Shown in pieces: positions 46,160-56,912 of a DNA stretch of 64,000 nucleotides. Position numbers and translations under genes: made by a program. The notes beneath the pieces are model-generated. The model worked only from the letters and a program-made list of their open reading frames with translations, made no database searches and was not told where the DNA came from. The stretch's first letter is position 1. Each line of letters begins with the position of its first letter. Source of the DNA: Arctopsyche grandis (lineage: Eukaryota; Arthropoda; Insecta; Trichoptera; Hydropsychidae); contig NC_135360.1 in assembly GCF_051622035.1 (NCBI RefSeq), forward strand, positions 31,451,206 to 31,515,205, written 5' to 3'.

Positions 46160-46990
46160 ATGAATGGTAAATAGCGTTGTGTTAAGTCGAATATCGTGGT
46201 GTTTCGGCCAAAAGCCGAATGACGTTTATATCTGTCATTTCGCGTGCCGACAGATCTGCCGAAATAACAGATACTAATCAGGTTACTACATACAGGTTTA
46301 CATATAATTATTAATTAGTTATACTAAATTACATATCATCAAATACGATGGTCTTTTTGAGCAGTACGGTTTATTTTTAGTTATAATATAATATGAAAGG
46401 CACCTGTTAGAACAAGGTCCTACACAAAACACATATCTTACTCAATTATTTGAAGAGCGCACATTTTTCGGTCCATTTGCAGGGCACAATCGCCAATTTA
46501 TTCACGATCGTATCATTTGAGAATCGGCGTTCGATGGACCAACCAACTTTCCGAGGGGAAAAATAGGTGTTACGAACGTAATGGGCGGATGAAACAACAC
46601 ATGGTTCGTCTTTTTCAACCGAATCACCACACGCAAACACGCCAGCTCAAATGACGCGTAATAAACTTTTGAGTGTTCAAAACATTTACACATGGTTATT
46701 GTTCAGACTCGCAGATAGATCTGGAGCAACGCAGAAGACCAGAAGTCATCATTACGAGTGTAAAAATCTCGAATACAATAACTGTCATGAATCATGATGT
46801 TTAGATGTATGTATGTACATAAGTAAGCGTGCTGCTTACTCGCCTCTATAGCGTTTAACTAATTTATAATAATTGGGACCAATGTTTACAGAGATATATT
46901 GGACGGATTCTTTCCTCTTGGTTGCTGCATTTGCCAGTTGCGTCATGGTTGAAGGCACTGACTGTTCAGACCAATAAATTAAGAAACATA
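46160..46990. other. Spacer, nothing recognised
   Basis: A hairpin at about 46239-46272 (CTGTCATTTCG and CGAAATAACAG). No gene recognised. Confidence 0.4.
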
Positions 46991-46997
46991 AGTGTAT

Positions 46998-47200
46998 CTT
47001 TAACTCTCTCTCACCGAAGTGGGGTATACAAGTGCCGATCGTTTTTTCCCGTTTCGCCACCCTCTCGCTATGTCAGATGTTAATTGTTTAAACGCCTATA
47101 ACTTTTTCTTTTTTCACTCTATATTTTATAAAATTTGCATTATAGGCTCACTTTATCTCTCTTATATATTTCTACTTCACTGGTACGTTATATAATGATT
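46998..47200 (+). repeat. Chimera: end of repeat E joined to repeat D
   Basis: TTAACTCTCTCTCACCGAAG (E end) runs after 40 bases into CCGATCGTTTTTTCCCGTTT and AACGCCTATAACTTTTTC (D). The next E copy begins at 47205, giving the order E-D-E. Confidence 0.55.
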
Positions 47201-47204
47201 GTTA

Positions 47205-48347
47205 ACCTTCCCTCACCGTATTGGGGTATGCAAGTGCCCCAATTTTTACGTTTTTCCTCATAACTATGTGGTTTTTAAAGCTATACATCCTATATTTATT
47301 GTATTCCTAGAATGAACTACAAGAAATTAATTTTAATAGATTTTGTATGATTTAGAAAAGAAGTACATCGTAAAAAAATACAAATACAAATACAAAATAC
47401 ATACATTTCTACGTTCCAAAGTGTGATTTAAAGATGGTAGCGATAAGTCATGTTTTTGACTGTTCGTTTGCACATTCTTGTTGATCGATGAATCAATGCG
47501 AGAGAAAAAGAAGGCTATATTTTCGTAAGCTATTGCTTTCGTCGCTTTAGGTGCGTGGCGCATTGGGTCATGCATTCGCCTGTTGGCCTTACACATGTGC
47601 GCTCACATGTCGATGCTCGTCGTTATTTTTACTTACCTCCTTTACGTTTCACATGGCTTTCGTGTTAGTGGTCATTTTTATCTCTTATCCGATCGTTTTC
47701 ATACTTTGCCATATTGCTCATTTTGGTCGTCAATATACGTTAATGTATCGTCTGCCATTACGTTGGAGATAAAATATCGTATACAATGCGTATGAAATAT
47801 CCAGAATCTCGGATACGGTGACGTCTATGACGGTACGTAAGGCTACCATGATCTATCTTCAACCTTTTCGCCTTGATATGCCCATTTCAGATTTTAATTG
47901 TTTAAACGCCTATAATTCACTCTATATTTTATAAAATTTGCTCTATAGGTTCTCGTTATCTCTAATATTTAAATATTTATAGTTTTAACTCTCATATGTA
48001 TATATAAATTTCAAATTTGGCGTCTAGCTTCATGTATATTGATCTAGCTTCATGTACACGATATATATTGATTTTTGGCGAAATATGTCAAATCTGACAT
48101 TTCACGGCTAAAAGTATATCTCTTCACGGAGTTTTATCTGCGAGATAATTAATACAAAAATAGTCAAAAACATGCTATACGACTAAAACTTTTTCATGTT
48201 GATGTATAAAGTGGTTAATAAGATATATATTGAACCCATTTGTATTGAGAAAAGCTGTATTTTGATTAAAAAATACTGGTGGTCTTACTCGTCCCCGGTT
48301 CGGCACACTCGTCCAATCTCAACGCTCCGTCCTTCAAAGGTTTATTC
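47205..48347 (+). repeat. Repeat family E, copy 3, split by a full repeat D
   Basis: E runs from TTAACCTTCCCTCACCGTAT (47211) to GATGCTCGTCGTTATTTTTA, breaks at about 47635, and resumes at 48155 with ATACAAAAATAGTCAAAAAC. The gap is filled by D (47636-48150). Comparison with 45555-46158 shows the break falls inside CGTTATTTTTTAGTACAAAA. Confidence 0.65.
47636..48150 (+). repeat. Dispersed repeat D, inserted in E
   Basis: From ACCTCCTTTACGTTTCACAT to TTCACGGAGTTTTATCTGCG. Its two ends are defined by the E copy it interrupts, so this is the best guide to the limits of D (about 515 bp). No terminal inverted repeat is seen. Confidence 0.65.
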
Positions 48348-48431
48348 AATTCTCATGGTTTGACCAGAAATCCACAATTTTTATATTATATATCTGCTTA
48401 AATACCTCTTCAAAATGATCTTTACATCATA

Positions 48432-48710
48432 GGGCGAAATCAGACAGCTTTGAATGTGGAAAGTGGTTTTTTTTTAGATAGTTTTAAATATATAGAAAAA
48501 ATGTGGGGTTCATGGGACGCGTACATGGGATAGTCCTTTCAAAACGATTCATTCGACTTGCATTTGTCCTTGACATTGTATGGTAATATTTATCCTTGCT
48601 TGGCAGTGATCTATACCAAAACGACCCCTTGGACCATTTTTGGTAAAATTGTATCCTTGCTTGACAGTGATCGATAACGAATATGGGATACACATGCACC
48701 GTCATAAATG
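48432..48710 (+). mobile_element. Harbinger-like MITE family b, diverged copy
   Basis: Starts GGGCGAAATCAGACAGCTTT. Interior blocks TTATCCTTGCTTGGCAGTGA and TGATCGATAACGAATATGGG match 12880-13000 and 33470-33500. The right end is not clear. Confidence 0.5.
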
Positions 48711-48769
48711 GGTCATCATTCAACACTATTTTTTTTTTTGGTATACTTATTGCGTTACAAGTGCATACA

Positions 48770-49480
48770 TACATATCTAGGTAGAGGTTGGTTCAATTAA
48801 GAAGGCCCACCTAAGTTAAAATTATGTACTGACATTTGCTTTTGCGCATCTTTATAAATGGAACTAGGAACTCAAAATCTAGTATTGCTTTGCCAAAAGT
48901 AAATATTGTAACCAATAGTAAGTTTTTTTTCTATTTATTTTATTGCTTTAAAATACTCATAATTAAATATCTATCGAATTTCAAAAGTCAAAAATATCCT
49001 TTTTAACACATTTTATTCCGTAATATTATTAGCTAATTTCGCCAATTTTTCATTTTTTCACGTATATAAAAGTTAGTTTTCGATTAAGTTCTCTTAAATG
49101 AGAGTAAACAAGATTTTTTAAAGAAATATTGTCATTTATTTCTTTAAAATACTTATATAAATAATACTTATACTTATAAAAATATTTATAAAAAATAAAA
49201 TATCTTATAAAAAATAAAATATCTAGCAAATACTTATAAAAAATAAAATATCTAGCAAATTTTAGAAGTCAAAAATATACTTTTTTATCAAAAAGAATAA
49301 GTACATATATTCAAAAATATATACTAATTTAGTGCTCGAAATATCCACGTTCAGATAAAAAAAATTGAGATTTCAATCCTTACAAACGTAGTAAAATATA
49401 AAACTGACCCAATGGTTATACATATGTATGTTATAATAATAATGGCTCGTTGAAAAAAAAGTCGTATGATGATAAAGGTA
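48770..49480. other. AT-rich spacer, nothing recognised
   Basis: Short tandem ATAAAAAATAAAATATCT-type units at about 49190-49260. No gene. Confidence 0.4.
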
Positions 49481-49509
49481 TGAACACACACTGAATCGTG
49501 TGCTATTCA

Positions 49510-49720
49510 CGTACTCTTGGTTTCCAGCTGGGAGGGGCTTTTCTTCAGGTCATTGTGAATTCTTAAGATTATTTCGTCAAGTTTTTCCTACATTTCTTCA
49601 AATATGGGAATCACCGTTACAATACGAGACTAAAATATCACCGAAAACACTCTAGGAGGTGTGTTTTGACCTGAATCGTTAAAGTATAGATCAGACGTGT
49701 TAGCGGTTTTTTAATGTTTA
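49510..49720 (+). repeat. Unclassified dispersed repeat, copy of 10060-10325
   Basis: TCAAGTTTTTCCTACATTTC, AAATATGGGAATCACCGTTA and GTGTGTTTTGACCTG match in order. Confidence 0.45.
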
Positions 49721-49785
49721 TGGACGTAAAATCATTTCTTTATTCGTTTTAAATTATTTCTTATTTAACTAATCACTAATCACTG

Positions 49786-50190
49786 TATTTCGAGAAGGCT
49801 TGACAGGAAGACGCCAATGCGCCTTCCTGGACATTTAATTACAAAGAATTCAGCATTTTATTATTACATATATCACTGTTTTTCCAGAAGCTGAATTAAC
49901 AATTAATTAATTAATTAATTCATTGATACATCTATGGATTTCGATTTTGTACATACTTTTTACAAATTATACACACAATAAATACAGAAGATTTGTGACA
50001 ACAGCAAAGATGATTTTTTTGCCAATTTTGAGGAACCATTTGAACAATGATCAGATAAAATTGGCAAACTCTGATAAGAAACGATCGATTTGGAGTCACA
50101 AATACCCCCAAATCTAACCAGCAGTATGGCGGATCGAACCCACTGATCACTTGGTGCTAAACATACACGGTACCATTAAGCCATACTTAT
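49786..50190 (-). repeat. tRNA-derived SINE, full-length-looking copy
   Basis: Minus orientation. A box TGGCTTAATGG (50173-50183 inverted), B box GGTTCGATCC (50131-50140 inverted), then core GATCGTTTCTTATCAGAGTT and CCAATTTTATCTGATCATTG, and tail with GGAAGGCGCATTGGCGTCTT near 49800-49825. Length about 405 bp. Confidence 0.75.
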
Positions 50191-50199
50191 ATGTATGAA

Positions 50200-51060
50200 T
50201 GTAGCTCGTTTCAGAACTAATTTTACACTTGTTTTTCGTGAACATTTTCAACTAGAACACTCGGTACGATTTAGTGGATCTCTCCACTATTATCCTTACA
50301 TCAACAAGATGATTTCGTCGGAACAAGATTACGCCCCGTTCTCTTTCCCGTTCCTGACTTCATTTCCTGTTTCGTACTCGCGTGTGTTTGGCCAGATTGC
50401 CACAGCAAAACAAAGCGTATAATACTTACAACATGTACCTATATACTTACAGTATTACTGTATTGTCGAGAAATTACTGTTAAGCCTCGTTTCGGTCAAA
50501 GTGTAATTATTTTAAGCGTTTGCTTTCGAACCACACCCACCCACCTGCCAACCGATCACTGCGAAAAATTTAGTTCGATAATTTCGCATGTCAAGTACAT
50601 ATACATACATATGTATGTACATAGAGAGCATTTTTGGCATCTGATGATTCATAAGCAAATATGTATGTGATGTTTTTGATGCGTTAGGAACGTGACTTCA
50701 GGTCGACGAGACACCTCAAGGCTATAAACGTCTCCTAATCATTCTGAATGCACACTCAAAATATACTATTTTCAATACTAAACATAATGTGATATTGATA
50801 TGACTCTCGTTTCAAGGTAAAGCTTATCAATGCATGATGTCATTTGTTAATTTAAGTGCACGTACTCAATATTTTAATGCTATTATTGCATTTGAGCTAA
50901 CAATGATATGTTTTGCGTAATAAAACTTCATGCCTTTACTCTTTCAACCTCCTGGTTCACCTTGATTTATTTTTAAGTCTGTTAATGTGCTACTTTTTGT
51001 ACTGAAACTTGCATCATTTCGAAGTGGAGTAATTAAATTTGTATGATGATATATGAGCCG
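50200..51060. other. Spacer, nothing recognised
   Basis: No gene recognised; the 75-codon plus frame at 50195-50422 has no visible motif. Confidence 0.4.
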
Positions 51061-51069
51061 TTATTGTAT

Positions 51070-51235
51070 TTAAAAATAGCGGGAGTCCAATTTTCAGTTC
51101 CAAAATCACTATTTCTGTTTGACTTAATTCACAAATTGTTATCACTTATTTTAATTCGATTTGTCCAAAATCTTGGAAAAGCAGAATAAACGTATAACAG
51201 GCCACCAGTATTTTTAAATAGTGTTCAACTTAAAA
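51070..51235. repeat. Dispersed repeat P, copy 2
   Basis: CCAATTTTCAGTTCCAAAAT, TTATCACTTATTTTAATTCG and GGCCACCAGTATTTTTAAAT match 37490-37670. It lacks the hairpin duplication of that copy. Confidence 0.5.
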
Positions 51236-51239
51236 CCTT

Positions 51240-51820
51240 ATAAATACTTAATATTTTGCGATATAATTCTCGAAATGAAGAAAAGTGGACTTTGGCCACT
51301 TTCAAATATGTATAGCGGTTCATATTTTCAGAATCTTTTTCTTATTTAATTTTATTAAAAATTCAGGCGAATAAGTTGCTAATACGATCAAAGATTTAAT
51401 TAGAATTATTGAGAGAATTTTTTTTTTAATCTTATTAGAAAAATCGTGATGAAAACATATGTTGATATTTCAATGAAGTAAACATTTTTTTCTGAAATAG
51501 ACATCGAATTCCACGAACTGTTTTCAAGAAGACGTTTAATTGATTTTATACATATTTATGTTCATTCTAGTTTAAAGTTTAAAAAAGTAAAAAAAACAGG
51601 CAAAATCAAATTGATAAAAATAAGCATGTAAGTAGTCGAGAAATCAAGAGATGAATCATATTTGGAGAAAATGATTTTGGATGAATGAATGCTGTATTTA
51701 ATACTTAAAGCATTCAGAATGATGTTCATATATTAAGCTTGATGTGTAGGCAAAATAAACATTTGGGTAAGGACTATAATTGGATAAAGAAGAGTTCGGT
51801 ATATTTATTTTTATTTTTAC
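51240..51820. other. AT-rich spacer, nothing recognised
   Basis: No recognisable gene or repeat. Confidence 0.4.
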
Positions 51821-51826
51821 ATATAT

Positions 51827-52242
51827 ACCAGGAAGGCCTTACAGGAAAATCCCAATGCGCCTTCCTGGCCAATTACAAATACAAATGCAGCATTTTTTAT
51901 TATAATTCGTTGAATTGCGAGACACTGAAAAAACTCGCAAATTAACGAGACATCTATGAATTGTACATAAATTCTTATTGTACATCCATCAAATTTCAAA
52001 TAGTGGTGACATAGTAGGTAGGAAGGATTTTTAGCCAATTTTTTTTTCCGGGAACCGTTTCAACAATGAAATCAGAGAAAATTGGCAAACTCTGATAGGA
52101 AACGATCAACCTGGAGTCACAAATCCAGGTCTGACCAACAGCATACTCTGAAAAATTCATTTTCATTCAGGGATAGAACCCGGCACCTTCTTGACGGTAA
52201 GCAGAAGCTTAACGTCCGAGCTATGCTGCTGGCTTATGTACT
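51827..52242 (-). repeat. tRNA-derived SINE, full-length-looking copy
   Basis: Minus orientation. A-box-like TAGCTCGGACG near 52214-52224, B box GGTTCTATCCC near 52170-52180, core GATCGTTTCCTATCAGAGTT, and tail ending in the block ACCAGGAAGGCCTTACAGG / GCGCCTTCCTGG (51827-51869, plus sense), whose 10-bp arms CCAGGAAGGC and GCCTTCCTGG pair perfectly. Confidence 0.75.
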
Positions 52243-52249
52243 TTGAAAG

Positions 52250-53235
52250 CCAAAAATTCCTTTTTGGAACTAGGTATTTCTACTATACCAAACAGCAGCA
52301 TAAAGTACAACATATGGAAAGTATGATGAAGCCAGCAGATACAAATGTATAGGATTGGTATGAAAAAGCTACTCAAAAATATCTAAGATGTTTATGTAAA
52401 TGAAAGCAGATTGGACATCAAGTTGGTTCAGCTGGAATTGTAGATGAATGTAGCCCAAAATGAAAGTACGACTTCAAAGTTCTCTACAAATAACAAAAGC
52501 GGCAAATCTTCACACAATACAATAGCAACAAAACGAGCACATGTCCACTGGTCAGAATCGAACCACATAGTACATATGTACGATCTCAGGTAAGAACTCA
52601 CACACACACGGGAACAAACTGGTTTCATTCTTCGAATTTGGCACTTTCAACAAAAGTCTAACAATATCGAGATACATACATCATTCGGATTCATAATGGT
52701 TATGGTGGGTTTTCGTTAGGGGGGTAAGTTGGTCTGCTCGGAAGTGCGGTTGCGCTGTCGTACATTCTTATCCAGGTCGTGTACCCCAACAGGGCAGGTA
52801 AAATAGGCAGACATGTGCTCAGGCTAGAGGTTAATTGCCAAAGCAATACTCGGTGGGATCACAATGGCAGCTGCGCGGTTTGTCAGCGACAGGAAACTGG
52901 CTTCCTTTTCGAAGTAAGCCACTGACCGACTGAACGGGGGACCCATACTAAACGTAAGCTGCAACTTAAATCCACAACCAGTATACCTACCCAACGTAAT
53001 ACTAACTGACAGAACGTGCTCGATTGCGATTACATACGTATATATGCTGAAAATCGCAACAGGTGAAGTTTCGATCAACCCTTTTGTACCTTTTTGACAT
53101 GTTTATGCTTGCGCGTTTCAAATATAGACGGGCTCGTGCAAGCAGTCGGGCAATTTGTCGCAGCGACGATCACGATGATTTGTCGCAGTTAATAACAGAT
53201 AGGTGGTAATAAACTAATAAGGTATTACTACAAAT
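52250..53235. other. Spacer with a GC-richer part, no gene recognised
   Basis: From 52690 to 53090 the composition is more balanced and both strands hold short protein-like frames (minus 52824-53078; plus 52833-52917). No domain could be named and no splice pair is convincing. It may be an unseen exon or an old repeat. Confidence 0.3.
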
Positions 53236-53350
53236 CGACGCCAGTTTACCCTTTTGCATCCTCTCGGGTACCATTCTTACACATATTATGTCCATATTTC
53301 GTCTATTCTTCTAGCCACGAGGCCCTCCCATTGCCATTTCAATCTCTTTA

Positions 53351-53609
53351 CTCTATCCCATTGATGTATAATACACTAGATCCGCCCTCACGCTTTATAC
53401 TGGTCTCCCTTTTGGCGCATGCAAAATATATGGCGCATGCACAGTTTCTCTCAGTAGGTAGGTAGTTACCGCTGCGTCGTAAGGAAACAAACTTCCCAAC
53501 TTCCCCGCTAGTTAAACCCCCCGCACCCCTCAGTTAGTGAAGACAAGATCTCCGACCAAAATAACACGTCAGGGCCCATCTATGTGTATTATATATCTAT
53601 GCTCTATCC
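53351..53609. mobile_element. hAT-like MITE of the CATTGATG family, copy 2, in RTE
   Basis: The element is 53359-53601 (243 bp). It begins CATTGATGTATAATACAC and its right end inverted reads CATAGATATATAATACAC. CTCTATCC is on both sides (53351-53358 and 53602-53609), and the RTE copy near 3410 shows the single CTCTATCC empty site. An 8-bp duplication fits hAT. Confidence 0.82.
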
Positions 53610-53739
53610 ACTAAATCCACTACCCTTGTCATACTTCTCACCCACGTGTTCCGTTTCCTGTCTTTCCTTGTTATGCCAAGCATACAAGGTTCCACACTTC
53701 TTTGAGTACATTAGACTTTGTGTAGCAACTTAACGACTG

Positions 53740-53893
53740 GCCGGACCCACAGCACGCCGTTCATTATTCAATTGTTGTAAATGCTTTGTTAAAGGTTCAC
53801 CGACCTTTTTTTTTTGCACTATAGCTTTGTAAATAGAGCCAAACCGCCCCGATTCCTGGAAAAAGCACCGTCTGTATCCGCAGTCTACTAATT
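53740..53893. mobile_element. hAT-type MITE, copy 6, in RTE
   Basis: From TGGCCGGACCCACAGCACGC to GTATCCGCAGTCTA, with AGCTTTGTAAATAGAGCCAA and CGCCCCGATTCCTGGAAAAA shared with other copies. Flanks are too changed to show the 8-bp duplication. Confidence 0.65.
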
Positions 53894-53902
53894 AGTAACC
53901 AG

Positions 53903-53987
53903 GAGTTTCCAGGAACTTGGAATAGGACATAGTTGGAGTAATAAGTTATTACTCCTACTATGTCCTATTCCAAGTTCCTGGAAACTC
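53903..53987. repeat. 85-bp near-perfect palindrome
   Basis: Arms of about 42 bp with one mismatch and almost no loop, starting GAGTTTCCAGGAACTTGGAA. The right arm continues into RTE sequence (compare CCAAGTTCCTGAAAACTC at 4012), so the left arm is an inverted duplicate of RTE DNA. Confidence 0.9.
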
Positions 53988-54224
53988 ACTCAAGTACAGA
54001 ATTAAATAACTTGGTGCGGGATAATGTCTCCTTGTCTTACTCACATTATTTGGACCTACTACCTAGACTTAGACCAACCATACATACATATGAATATACA
54101 TATTTACAGAAATATAGACAATTAATAAATTAAAATAAAAACAATGAAAATACAAAAAGTCAAATAAATTTTTCAATATGTACATAATTGACAGTAAAGA
54201 TATAAACTGTCATATGTTTATTTA

Positions 54225-54780
54225 AAATATTTTTGGTTGCTTTTTATTGACCATAAATTATGCTCACGATACATTTTAGACCTATTATAATAGATACTGA
54301 TCCAGTAATCATTGTCTATATTATATATTATTTTTCTTTTTAGTTTTTATAATAATATCTTATTTCAATGTTAGTGTACAAAGTATAATTCTCTTTTCCA
54401 TTTGGGCCTCGCGGGGATGTTTTGCATTTGCAACTGGTTCTTATATATTGGTGCTGGATATAATATGTAGCTGCAAGACATTCCCTACTTTGTATTTTAT
54501 TATTTGATTTTTTTTTTTATTATTATGTATAAATGTATTTTTTGTCTGCGTATATATTTTAGTTTTCTCATATCTCTGTATTTTTTCGACTATTGTGACT
54601 CCTGTAATGCCACATTGGTGCACTTAAAAATAAAATATATGGTCATTGAAATCGAATATTGTTCTACTTTTATCAAATTCATCGTTCTATTGTGTACTCT
54701 GTATGTGTTCAACCATTGTGGCGCATTAGGAACTCCTGTAAATGCCATATATGTAGGTCCAAACTTTAATTCAAAATAAT
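54225..54780. repeat. Fragments of LINE K and LINE M 3' ends
   Basis: 54230-54310 resembles the K 3' region (TTTTTATTGACCATAAATTA, AATAGATACTGATCCAGTAA). 54390-54620 and 54705-54760 resemble M (CTTTTCCATTTGGGCCTCGC, CCATTGTGGCGCATTAGGAA, CTCCTGTAATGCCACATTGG). A further K piece, TTTATACCTGAAAGGTATCC, is at 54858. The order suggests M fell into K. Confidence 0.5.
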
Positions 54781-55099
54781 ACATTTTATACATAAATACT
54801 ATCATTTTTTATTAAAAAAGTCAACGATTTAAGGAAAACTGTTTTTATATTATCTGTGTTTATACCTGAAAGGTATCCAATATGTTGATAAGATTAATGG
54901 CAATATATAGAGACAGGTTTATAAAAAAACCACCTCTTAAGAAAAAATTCGGTTATAGCGCATTTTAAATTTCAAATTTGCATTATTTAGAGTACGTTTT
55001 ATATTCATCTGACCATGGTTATTCATTGAGCCAACCTGTAATATCACCATGGGGTAATCTGAAAAAAAAATTATTACTTATTCTGCATACAACACAAAT

Positions 55100-55945
55100 A
55101 AGTAGAATATGTATGTACTAATATGTAGGTAGTTTCGACTGATCATCATCATATCATATATATGTATAATATCACTATTTTATCTGTGTGTATGTCTGTC
55201 TGAGATAACGCTCGCCGTACAATAATAGTCGCTTAGATTCGACATACATACATATGTATGTATGTACGATACTGCCAAAACGTATACAAAGATATAATAA
55301 CAATAGAAAAAACTTCTATATATACTAATCGCTAATAATATTTTCTCTTGGCAGAGAATTTACCGCCATCTATTTAAAATGTATTTAATTAATTTAATAT
55401 ATAATTGTTGACATGAAGGTTTTTTTTCATATTAAACAATTAAATATAAATTTATTTAAAAGGTATTTGAAAATAAATTCGACCACGTGGGGATCGAACA
55501 CAAGACCGATGACACAGTTCTTTTATTTTTTTTATTTTATTTAATAACTTAATATGCCAACACCCATTTGATGAATGATGATACATATGTCAACGAGTAC
55601 AACACTAGTACGAATATAATAACGAAAGTAAAAAATATATTCTATATATACTGTTTGCTACCAATGTTTCCTCTAGGCAAGTATCTGTGCACCTAGCGTC
55701 TTCTATTGGAAATTTATTTAATTAATTAATAAGATTTTCTATTAGTGTTTTATATTGTTTATACATATGTAGGTAGGTAGGTAGTTTTTGCCATTTTTCC
55801 ATATTAATCAATTAAATATAAACATTGAATTAAATATATTTAAAAGCTATTTGAAAAAAATTCGACAGCATACGGATTAAATACAGGACCGACACATTTC
55901 TTTTATTTTATTTTTATTTAATAACTAAATATGCCAACACCCATG
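55100..55945. repeat. Diverged tandem pair, period about 378 bp
   Basis: AATATGCCAACACCCAT.TGAT occurs at 55551 and 55929, and the preceding blocks (AATTCGACCACGTGG against AATTCGACAGCATACGG, CAATTAAATATAAA) correspond. A B-box-like GTTCGATCCCC is present inverted at about 55489-55499 in the first unit. Class unknown. Confidence 0.5.
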
Positions 55946-55952
55946 TGATGAT

Positions 55953-56240
55953 TAGAGGTAGGACCGGAAGCGTGGCGTTCTTTGTTTATTGTTCGTCGTG
56001 CATTATTCATTTTTATGATGAACCTTTTTTTTTCGCACTCTAGCTTTGTAAATAGACCCAAAACGACCTGATTCCTGGAAAAAGCGCGCTTCCGGTCCTA
56101 CCTGTTTACCTACCTAAACGACGTTTTGGATCTATTTTCCAGGAAACAGGGCAAACTACAAAGCTAGAGAGCATAAAAAAAGGTCCATCATAAAAATGAA
56201 CAAAGTACGACGAACAATGAACAATGAAGGGTGCAAAGTT
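55953..56240. mobile_element. hAT-type MITE, copy 7, plus an inverted partial copy
   Basis: The first unit begins TAGAGGTAGGACCGGAAGCG (55953) and ends CGCTTCCGGTCCTACCTG (about 56104), giving terminal repeats of about 17 bp. Right after it, 56113-56240 is the same interior inverted (GTTTTGGATCTATTTTCCAG, ACAAAGCTAGAGAGCATAAA, AATGAACAAAGTACGACGAA). The pair may have formed by insertion into a sister copy. Confidence 0.7.
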
Positions 56241-56249
56241 GGTCCGTTC

Positions 56250-56760
56250 TTTAATTATAATAACATCTATATTTTTTCTGGTAGTTGAACACAGAATTGG
56301 AAAAAATTTAAAAACAGTTACTAAGTAACAGGTTGTTCATTTAACGTGACCAATTGTGCAGAAATGAGTGCGTCTCCACCAGTTGGTCCTTTTCGTACGA
56401 ACAGTCGATTTTATGGGTACAGTGGCCATACCTCCAAGTTAGTGTCCGTTCCGTGAACCGGAGCGTGTCGGCTTGGGGTCAACGGCGACTGGTCGTGTGA
56501 GGGTTATTGCACGGGCGGCTCGTGCTACCGTTAGCCGCCAACACCAGCCAAGGCCAAAGGCCTGACCTGACGTAACACCACACCATCATCATCATCATCA
56601 TCGTCCTCAGCTCATCACCATCGTTCACACATCGCAATGACACGAGAACGTTTCGGCGCTACTGCATTTTTTTTAAATAGGTTTGTGAATGTCAAAACAA
56701 AATCTGACGCTGGTCGTCCACGTCAAATACCTCCATGGCTGGGTTTCTCCCTATCTCTAC
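56250..56760. other. Spacer with GC-richer patch, no gene recognised
   Basis: 56340-56650 is GC-richer and unique in the window, with a (CAT)n run at 56583-56601. Mutually overlapping short frames show no domain. Confidence 0.35.
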
Positions 56761-56912
56761 GGTGATGGATAAATAGCGGACCGTTCTTTGTTTATTGTTC
56801 GCCGTGCATTGTTCATTTTTATGATGAACCCTTTTTTTGCACTCTAGCTTTATAGTTTGCTCCATTTCCTGAAAAATAGACCCAAAACGCCCTGTTTCCT
56901 GGAAAAAGCACG

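Larger units (their letters stand above)
53240..54065 (-). pseudogene. RTE-type LINE, decayed, carrying two MITEs and a palindrome
   Basis: Inverted RTE blocks: CTCTCGGGTACCATTC (53262), CCCATTGCCATTTCAATCTC (53327), CTATCCACTAAATCCACTAC (53605), GTTATGCCAAGCATACAAGG (53669), then after the palindrome CTCCTTGTCTTACTC (54029). Compared with 3148-4779 it has an internal loss between the 3' region and the part encoding GVRQGDTISPKL. No reading frame survives. Confidence 0.75.

Noticed and set aside
52824..53078. Minus frame of 84 codons with protein-like composition
   Set aside because: No recognisable motif, no repeat copy, no convincing splice sites. The plus strand is also partly open; composition alone can explain it.
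56366..56405. GGTCCTTTTCGTACG resembling, inverted, the 3' end of large-subunit rRNA
   Set aside because: Similarity is limited to about 12 bases and the surroundings do not continue as rRNA.
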